13,466 nucleotides of DNA from Planctomycetaceae bacterium (GTDB taxonomy: Bacteria > Planctomycetota > Planctomycetia > Planctomycetales > Planctomycetaceae), in NCBI GenBank assembly GCA_016795125.1, contig JAEUIG010000610.1, positions 1-13,466 of the forward strand, in the 5' to 3' direction. A program made the translations under genes and the position numbers. This document shows, piece after piece, positions 1 through 5,112 of the stretch (position 1 is the stretch's first letter; the number at the start of each line of letters is the position of its first letter). Under the pieces are notes generated by a model. It was given only the letters and a program-made list of their open reading frames with translations. It did no database searches and was not told the DNA's origin.

Positions 1-700
1 CGACTTCGACGGCGAGGGCCGCATCCATGCCGCTGTGGACGATGGCATCCTGAAACCGCGTCATGTCGTCGGGGGCGGGCGGCAAGCCAATCAGATCAAA
101 GTACAGGCGCCGCAGGAGCACATGCGGCTCGGCATCCGGAGACGGCGTGAGTTGATGCTGTTCGAGGCTGGCGAGGATAAAGCGATCGATGTCGCGGCGA
201 GGCCATGCCTGATCGGAAACCTGCGGGGGAGTCGCAGCGAGAGGGGGCTGGTAGGACCAGAACTGGCGGGCCGTTTCGAGATCTGCCCAGACGCCGGCCG
301 GCCGAGCAGCCTCGCCGTCGCGCGGGTCCGGCGCTCCCATTGCGATCCACGTTCGCAAATCGGCGATGACGTCCGGCGGCAGCCGTTCCTGTTTCGGAGG
401 CATCTGGAGATCAGGATCGGTGTGGGCGACCGCGGTCAGCAACCAGCTGGAATCGGGGTTCTCCGGGACAACAGCGGGTCCGCGTCCCCCGCCCGCACGA
501 ATCGCCTCGCGCGTATCGACGCGCAGGCCGCCTTCCTCGGCGCCCCCTTCGGCCGAGTGGCACTCGTAGCAATGCTTGACCAGGACCGGACGCACTTTGG
601 ATTCAAAGAAGTCGACGCCCGCACGATCATCCGCCGCTGCCGCAATGGATGCGATTCCGACAACCGCGAGCAGGGTGCACAGGAACGGGAAGCGTGACAT
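1..700 (-). CDS. Planctomycete cytochrome C-type protein, PSCyt1 + DUF1549 (partial, C-terminus outside window)
   Basis: The frame is open from an ATG at 700 to the left edge; 233 residues are visible. Residues 1-22 form a signal peptide (short hydrophobic core, then an Ala-rich cleavage region), so the product is exported. Residues 28-125 match the PSCyt1 heme domain: the heme-binding C44-Y-E-C47-H48 sits in the family's VKHCYECHS context, and M100 in LQMPP is the likely distal heme ligand. From about residue 165 (WPRRDIDRFILASLE, then LLRRLYFDLIGLPP) the DUF1549 (PSCyt2) domain begins. Full-length relatives usually run several hundred residues further into a DUF1553 domain, so most of this protein is missing. 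The stop of the anti-sigma-like gene is 55 bases upstream, which suggests co-transcription. Planctomycetes often place such genes behind ECF sigma factors. The family's substrate is unknown; a role in periplasmic redox or macromolecule handling is inference. Confidence 0.9.
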   Translation of the reverse strand, partial: MSRFPFLCTLLAVVGIASIAAAADDRAGVDFFESKVRPVLVKHCYECHSAEGGAEEGGLRVDTREAIRAGGGRGPAVVPENPDSSWLLTAVAHTDPDLQMPPKQERLPPDVIADLRTWIAMGAPDPRDGEAARPAGVWADLETARQFWSYQPPLAATPPQVSDQAWPRRDIDRFILASLEQHQLTPSPDAEPHVLLRRLYFDLIGLPPAPDDMTRFQDAIVHSGMDAALAVEV

Positions 701-755
701 GACAGGATTCCATTCGCGGTTTGCAGGTCGTCAATCGAAGTTCCGGGCAGGTGCG

Positions 756-1712
756 TCACTGGGCCTGGTTCGTCGGCGGCTCGCTGGTTTCCGGCGCAGG
801 CGACTGATCGACGATCTCGGCATCGGCATCAATGTGAGCAGACAGCCGGTACTGCTGGTCGTCATGCACCGTGCTTTCGACGAGCGTGTATGTGACCGTT
901 CCATGCGGATGGCCGTCTTTCACGATCCAGAGGACAAGCCGCTGGACGATGTCGCTGTTGGCATCCACTTCCATCACGGCGGAGGAAATCAGGCGATGCG
1001 TCTGTCCGGGCTTCAGCCGGGCCCAGATGACCGAGGTTTCCGCAGCAGTTCCCCGCGAGGAAACTTCGGCATGGAGTTCGAAGCCGTCCAGCACGTCGTC
1101 CACGAGCCGCGGAATGCTCATGGAGTTGATGGCGCAGATCAGCCGGAACTCCGGTGAGATCTCCGACTCGCGGCTGGGGAGCAGGATTCCCTTGCTGCGA
1201 GACGGGGCACACCAGAGCCGGCCGGACTCATCGCGACCCACGGCGAGCCTGTGATCACCCAGGGCGCAGTCGCACCAGAAGCGGTCACCCCGCGTCCAGA
1301 GCGTGTTGTCTGTCGGCCGATCCATCGGGTTGTCGGGATTGGTGAATCGGGGATCGGGCGCAAACTGCACCTGGTAGAAGTGATCAACCGCCCGCGAGTG
1401 CACCGCCTGCACTTCCCGCAGCAGCAACGTGGGGCTGGCGGCAGCGGGGGTGAGGTAGCGACCGCCGAGGAAGGCGACGATCAGTCCGAGGGCCATTCCT
1501 GCCGGCCAGAGCCACTTGCGGCGCAGCGGCCGCGGGGTCGAGTGGCCACCTGCGCGGGACGCGCGCACCGGCGCTCCGACCTCCGCCGCCGGAATCCCGG
1601 AACGAATGCTTTCCAGGAGACCAGCTGTGTCCATTGCGGCCGCCTGGCGATCCAGATGCTCCCGCACCAGTCGATCGATGTGGCCAGAGTCGTCAGGTTC
1701 CTGTGCTGTCAC
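756..1712 (-). CDS. Single-pass membrane protein, probable anti-sigma-type partner of the adjacent ECF sigma factor
   Basis: The product is 318 residues with a GTG start. The start is fixed by the GTGA overlap with the sigma-factor stop codon, a 4-base overlap typical of translational coupling. Residues 1-64 are polar and probably cytoplasmic (a helix-forming HIDRLVREHLDRQ stretch, then a Pro/Arg-rich linker). Residues 66-88 (KWLWPAGMALGLIVAFLGGRYL) are one transmembrane segment with Arg/Lys before it, so about 230 residues lie outside the membrane. That part has C147-D-C149, C168 and C193, and alternating beta-like stretches (for example SDIVQRLVLWIV and GTVTYTLVES) that recall LolA/RseB-like folds. 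The zinc-binding HxxxCxxC of ZAS anti-sigma factors is absent. The anti-sigma role is inferred from gene order and topology, not from a recognised domain. It could instead be a sensor or an accessory factor for the downstream cytochrome protein. Confidence 0.8.
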   Translation of the reverse strand: MTAQEPDDSGHIDRLVREHLDRQAAAMDTAGLLESIRSGIPAAEVGAPVRASRAGGHSTPRPLRRKWLWPAGMALGLIVAFLGGRYLTPAAASPTLLLREVQAVHSRAVDHFYQVQFAPDPRFTNPDNPMDRPTDNTLWTRGDRFWCDCALGDHRLAVGRDESGRLWCAPSRSKGILLPSRESEISPEFRLICAINSMSIPRLVDDVLDGFELHAEVSSRGTAAETSVIWARLKPGQTHRLISSAVMEVDANSDIVQRLVLWIVKDGHPHGTVTYTLVESTVHDDQQYRLSAHIDADAEIVDQSPAPETSEPPTNQAQ

Positions 1713-2308
1713 GTCACGTTTTCTTCGAGGTAGGGCGCCAATGCGTCTGCGAGTTGCGTTCGAGCGCGATGCAGGAGCACGCGGGCATTGGCGTGGCTGA
1801 TGTCGAGCATGTCGGCTACTTCCAGAAGCGAGTGGCCCAGGCTTCGCAATTCGACGACGGCTCGCTGATTGACAGGGAGTGCTGCCAGGGCGTGAGCGAT
1901 CGCCGTTTCGAGTTCGCGGTGGATGGCCCCGCGGTACGGATCAGTGTCGGATTGGTGAGTTGGCTCGGCCGCCTCCTGCACTCCCAGGCTGGTGCAGGTC
2001 CTGCGGCGCTGAACGAAGTTGATAGACGCGTTGGCGATGGATTTGAGCAGCAGTTTCGTGCCGTCGCGCGGCAGGTCGTACAGACCTGATTTCGTCAGCA
2101 GGCGTTCGTAACAGTCATGGACGATGTCTTCCGCGTCGGCCCGATGACTCAGCAAGCTCTGCGCAAAAGCCAGGGCGTGCGGCAACGAGTCCGTCACCCA
2201 GGCATCCAGGGCCGCGTCAGGTTTCCCGATCGGGGGATTCGCCGCCAGTCTCGCCTCCGCTCGGCTGTCGATTCGACGAACACCTGCATCCCTGCCGTTA
2301 CAACACAC
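1709..2308 (-). CDS. ECF-type RNA polymerase sigma factor
   Basis: This is a sigma-70 family factor of the extracytoplasmic function type, about 199 residues. Region 2 spans roughly residues 38-104: SLPHALAFAQSLLSHRADAE, then DIVHDCYERLL, the core-RNAP-binding and -10-recognition helices. Region 4 spans about 131-185: ALAALPVNQRAVVELRSLGH, then SLLEVADMLDISHANARVLL, the -35-binding helix-turn-helix. The DIV-DCY and LPRDGTKLL wording resembles planctomycete-type ECF factors. The GTG at 2308 is the first start in the frame, but no good ribosome-binding site precedes it and residues 1-29 look non-conserved. A later start, such as the GTG at residue 38, cannot be excluded. The carrier-protein stop lies 14 bases upstream and the membrane-protein gene overlaps by 4 bases, so all three are probably one transcript. 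The sigma's own target promoters cannot be read from this window. Confidence 0.88.
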   Translation of the reverse strand: MCCNGRDAGVRRIDSRAEARLAANPPIGKPDAALDAWVTDSLPHALAFAQSLLSHRADAEDIVHDCYERLLTKSGLYDLPRDGTKLLLKSIANASINFVQRRRTCTSLGVQEAAEPTHQSDTDPYRGAIHRELETAIAHALAALPVNQRAVVELRSLGHSLLEVADMLDISHANARVLLHRARTQLADALAPYLEENVT

Positions 2309-2322
2309 ACGCCACGCCGATG

Positions 2323-2691
2323 TTACACGGCATCGCCGGAAATTCCGGAGGTCGCCGCAGCGGGCACATCGTCCTTGATCGTGGGATCAATTTCCGTCCG
2401 TCCGCGTGACAATTGGTCGGCCAGGTAGTCCGACAATGCATTGAGCGTGGGATAGTCGATCAGCGGGTTGTCTTTGAAGCGACAGCCCAGCCGCTTCTCG
2501 AGTTCGGCGACCATCCCGACGAACTCCAGGGAGTCAATTCCCAGGTTGATCAGCGGCTCATCAAGCGGAATCTCTTGAGGGTTGATGCCCAGTTTCAGGC
2601 TCAGGCCGTTGATGATCCACGTCCGGATCTGTTGAGCGGTGGGCGTCGGCTCCCCCGTGCGACGCAACAGTGCGGATTCGGATTCGGTCAT
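2323..2691 (-). CDS. Acyl carrier protein (phosphopantetheine-binding)
   Basis: The product is 122 residues with an ATG start. Residues 20-95 form a carrier-protein four-helix domain with the phosphopantetheine site G51-I-D-S54-L-E, where Ser54 is the predicted attachment residue. It is preceded by the usual acidic stretch (PLDEPLINL) and followed by VGMVAELEKRLG and the YPTLNALSDYL helix. It is longer than a housekeeping AcpP (about 78 residues), with about 18 extra residues at the N-terminus and about 30 acidic ones at the C-terminus. That fits a dedicated carrier for a specialised ligase. The FAAL gene is divergent, starting 554 bases away, and FAALs typically load fatty acids from acyl-AMP onto such carriers. 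The carrier may therefore take the acyl chain from the FAAL and hand it to the MBOAT protein; this partner choice is inference from neighbourhood. The sigma factor follows 14 bases downstream. Confidence 0.9.
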   Translation of the reverse strand: MTESESALLRRTGEPTPTAQQIRTWIINGLSLKLGINPQEIPLDEPLINLGIDSLEFVGMVAELEKRLGCRFKDNPLIDYPTLNALSDYLADQLSRGRTEIDPTIKDDVPAAATSGISGDAV

Positions 2692-2965
2692 CGATCGGCT
2701 TTCTCGCTTCTCATCCGGTGTGGACGGACGCTCGGAAACTGGCCGCGACTGCTGTCGCTATGGCCCTCGTGTCACGGGTCGCGGGCCGGTCGATTCAGTC
2801 TGGTGAGCGTGGCGGCGGTCGTCAATTCGATGCGGGCCGCGATCGCTACCGGCCAGCGCCTTGAGCTGCTCCATGCAGGCCTGCCTGGCCGCGAACCGCG
2901 AACTCCGCCGAAACACGTACGCGCTGGATCACGAACCGCGTGCCCGAATCGCCGATCGCCGGGGG

Positions 2966-3101
2966 CGTCGCCTTCCGAAGCGACGGGTCTCCGATCTGAC
3001 CCTGTCGCCGCCGGTAAGCCGCTGTGCCAAGCCCTGAATAGGGCGTGGCGCGCGCGAGTCGTGTTGGCGACGCCCATCCCGTTGGGCTGGGCGTGCCACG
3101 C
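2966..3101. repeat. Cluster of three hairpins and an enclosing inverted repeat, REP-like intergenic element
   Basis: Hairpin A (2966-2985) has 6-bp arms cgtcgc/gcgacg. Hairpin B (3026-3049) has 10-bp arms, 3026-3035 and 3040-3049, with one mismatch and a 4-base gaat loop. Hairpin C (3070-3094) is an almost perfect palindrome: outer arms acgccca/tgggcgt, one mismatch, then a further CC-rich stem around a GTT centre. A 7-bp repeat gcgtggc (3043-3049) / gccacgc (3095-3101) pairs the right arm of B with the flank of C, so alternative folds are possible. This resembles dispersed REP/BIME-like elements. Whether it recurs in the genome cannot be seen here. No transposase is present. Confidence 0.6.
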
Positions 3102-3191
3102 GGAGTCTGTTTCAACCAGTGTTGCCGTTCCGACACTGCCCCCCCCGCGAAGCAGTTGCTGATTGCAGATGGCCGCGGTGCATGAGCCGGG

Positions 3192-3197
3192 TACAAT
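3192..3197 (+). promoter_or_regulatory. Candidate -10 box for the FAAL gene
   Basis: TACAAT lies 48 bases before the GTG start, in an otherwise GC-rich stretch. No good -35 box is present at 16-18 bases upstream; TTGCAG at 3163-3168 is 23 bases away, too far. This is a weak call. Confidence 0.25.
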
Positions 3198-3245
3198 CGC
3201 AATCGTTCGCAGTTCGTCAGGCTCATCCCACAGGTCGCGTGCCCG

Positions 3246-5018
3246 GTGCTCACGGTCGTTTCCCACGAGAACGTCGCGAACTTCAATGAAGTCGTTCCGC
3301 GCACGGCTGACGTACGCAAGGAGCACTTTGCCTTTCGCTACCTGATCGATGGCGAAACAGACGGACCGCAGTTGAGTTATGCGGACGTGGAGCGGCGCTC
3401 TCGCGCGGTGGCGGCGGCGATCGGTGACAAAGCGGGGGTCGGCGATCGGGCCCTGATGCTGTACGGCTCGGGGCTGGAGTTCGTGCCGGCCTATTTCGGC
3501 TGCGTGCGTGCGGGAGTCATCGCGGTCCCGGCCTACCCTCCGCGGCCCGAGCGGCCGTGGCAGGGAATGCAGCTCGTGGCCGGCATTGCCCGGAATGCAC
3601 GCCCCTCCGTCGTCCTGACCGGAGGCGACGATGCGGCGCGCCTCCGGCAGCTTTTCAGTGGTCTTCCAGAACTGGACGGCGTCCCCTGGATCAACACCGA
3701 CCTGGCGCCGGATGTCGGACACGAGTGTTGTCGCGGCGACGAAGCCCGGCCGGATGACATCGTGATGCTGCAGTACACTTCCGGGTCCACCGGCGATCCC
3801 AAGGGCGTCATGGTCACGCATCGAAATCTGCTGCAGAACCAGCGGATGATGCAATTGGCTTTCAACCATTGTTATGAAGCCGAGGACGTGACGGGCGTCT
3901 GCTGGCTGCCGCCGTACCACGACATGGGGCTGATGGCCGGAATCATCCAGTGCGTGTACGTCGGCTGCCCATGCGTGGTGATGCCGCCGTTGGGAATCCT
4001 GCTGCGTCCCAGCCGCTGGCTGCACGCAATGTCGCGCTACCGGGCGCAGACCAGCGGCGGTCCGAACTTCATCTACGAGCTCTGCGTGAACCGGATTCCG
4101 GCGGAGGAAGCGGCGACTCTGGACCTCTCGAGGTGGAACATCGCCGGAGTCGGAGCGGAGCCGATTCAGGCCGACACGCTCGAGCGGTTTGCCCGGCATT
4201 TCGAAGCGGCGGGATTTCGACGCGAAGCGTTCTATCCCAGCTACGGGCTGGCGGAGGCGACTCTGTTCGTCACCGGAGGCTCGCACCTGTCACCGCCGGT
4301 CGTTCGAGACGCTCGCGCGACCATCGCGGAAGGCGAAACGGACCGGCGCCGGATGGTCGGCTGCGGCCAACCGTGGCTGGGCACCTCGATTGAGATCGTC
4401 GATCCCGAGACGAGGCGCCGCTGCTTTCCCGGCGACACCGGTGAAATCTGGGTCGCCGGCCCGTGTGTGGCGGCCGGCTACTGGAACGCGCCGGAAGCGA
4501 CGACGGAGACATTTCGTGCCCGGCTGGCTGACGGAAATCCGACCGAATTCCTGCGGACGGGCGACCTCGGAACGTTGATCGACGGCGAGCTGTTCGTGAC
4601 CGGGCGGCTGAAGGACCTGATCATCGTCCGCGGCCGCAATCATCACCCGCACGACATCGAGCGGTCCGTGCAGTCTGTGCATGCGGCCCTCAAAGAGGGC
4701 TGCGGCGCCGCTTTTGGAGTCGAGGTCGGCGGCGAAGAGCGGGTGATCGTGGCCCAGGAGATCGACCGGCACTCGCGCAGGCTCGACATGTCGCAGCTGT
4801 TCAAGGATGTCCGCCGAGAAGTCTCGCTCCGGCACGAGCTGCTGCTGCACGAACTCGTGCTGCTCAAACGCGGCACGTTGCCGAAAACGACCAGCGGCAA
4901 GGTTCAGCGGACGGCGACGCGCGATCGTTACCTCGCCGGGACGCTTGCCGTCTGGCGCCCCGAAGAAGGCACCGGGAAGCGGGACGCGGAGGAAGGCACG
5001 GCGTCGTCCGGCGGCTGA
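3246..5018 (+). CDS. Fatty acyl-AMP ligase (FAAL), ANL superfamily
   Basis: The product is 590 residues and activates a fatty acid with ATP to acyl-AMP, usually for transfer to a carrier protein rather than to CoA. Visible ANL motifs: the P-loop YTSGSTGDPKGVMVTH (177-192), WLPPYHDMGL (220-229), YPSYGLAEATLF (330-341), TGD (438-440), RGRNHHPHDIE (462-472) and PKTTSGK with catalytic K552. The wording RPSRWLHAMSRYRAQTSGGP, GAEPIQADTLERF and RGRNHxPxDIE is the FAAL pattern rather than that of acyl-CoA synthetases. The GTG at 3246 is the first start after an in-frame stop at 3183, and the N-terminus (NFNEVVPRTADVRKEHFAFRYL) aligns with the usual FAAL beginning. A ribosome-binding site is weak. The MBOAT-SGNH gene follows 94 bases downstream on the same strand, and the carrier gene is divergent upstream. 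The chain length used cannot be told from the sequence. Confidence 0.93.
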   Translation: MLTVVSHENVANFNEVVPRTADVRKEHFAFRYLIDGETDGPQLSYADVERRSRAVAAAIGDKAGVGDRALMLYGSGLEFVPAYFGCVRAGVIAVPAYPPRPERPWQGMQLVAGIARNARPSVVLTGGDDAARLRQLFSGLPELDGVPWINTDLAPDVGHECCRGDEARPDDIVMLQYTSGSTGDPKGVMVTHRNLLQNQRMMQLAFNHCYEAEDVTGVCWLPPYHDMGLMAGIIQCVYVGCPCVVMPPLGILLRPSRWLHAMSRYRAQTSGGPNFIYELCVNRIPAEEAATLDLSRWNIAGVGAEPIQADTLERFARHFEAAGFRREAFYPSYGLAEATLFVTGGSHLSPPVVRDARATIAEGETDRRRMVGCGQPWLGTSIEIVDPETRRRCFPGDTGEIWVAGPCVAAGYWNAPEATTETFRARLADGNPTEFLRTGDLGTLIDGELFVTGRLKDLIIVRGRNHHPHDIERSVQSVHAALKEGCGAAFGVEVGGEERVIVAQEIDRHSRRLDMSQLFKDVRREVSLRHELLLHELVLLKRGTLPKTTSGKVQRTATRDRYLAGTLAVWRPEEGTGKRDAEEGTASSGG

Positions 5019-5032
5019 TTCGACTGGGTTGC

Positions 5033-5061
5033 CTGACAATGCTCGCAGGCCGCGATACGCT
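5033..5061 (+). promoter_or_regulatory. Candidate promoter for the MBOAT-SGNH gene
   Basis: CTGACA (5033-5038), a 17-base spacer, then TACGCT (5056-5061). It lies between the FAAL stop at 5018 and the ATG at 5113. If used, it would give a leader of about 45 bases and partly independent expression of the second gene. Read-through from the FAAL gene is equally possible. Confidence 0.3.
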
Positions 5062-5112
5062 GGGTCGTCCGACTTCTCATCTGCGTTTCGCGAACTCCAG
5101 GCCAACGCGCGC

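Larger units (their letters stand above)
2692..3245. other. Gene-free interval between the divergent carrier and FAAL genes
   Basis: No credible gene was found on either strand. The frames open here are extensions or antisense shadows of the flanking genes and lack recognisable domains. The stretch should hold the promoters of both divergent genes. The central part (about 2966-3101) is rich in inverted repeats, listed separately. A homopolymeric run of nine C lies at about 3138-3146. Confidence 0.6.

Noticed and set aside
35..697. 220-codon open frame on the plus strand
   Set aside because: The minus strand encodes the PSCyt1/DUF1549 protein with signal peptide and heme motif across the same bases.
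2846..3319. 157-codon minus-strand open frame across the carrier-FAAL gap
   Set aside because: It has no domain and no ribosome-binding site, it overlaps the FAAL start, and much of its length is the hairpin cluster.
2772..4286. 504-codon open frame on the minus strand
   Set aside because: It is antisense to the FAAL gene, whose motifs are unmistakable. The translation is Arg/His/Gln-rich with no domain, a usual artefact of GC-rich codon use.
4807..5112. N-terminal extension of the MBOAT-SGNH gene by 102 codons
   Set aside because: It would overlap the conserved C-terminus of the FAAL (including its catalytic Lys), and the extension is Arg/Ser-rich without a domain.
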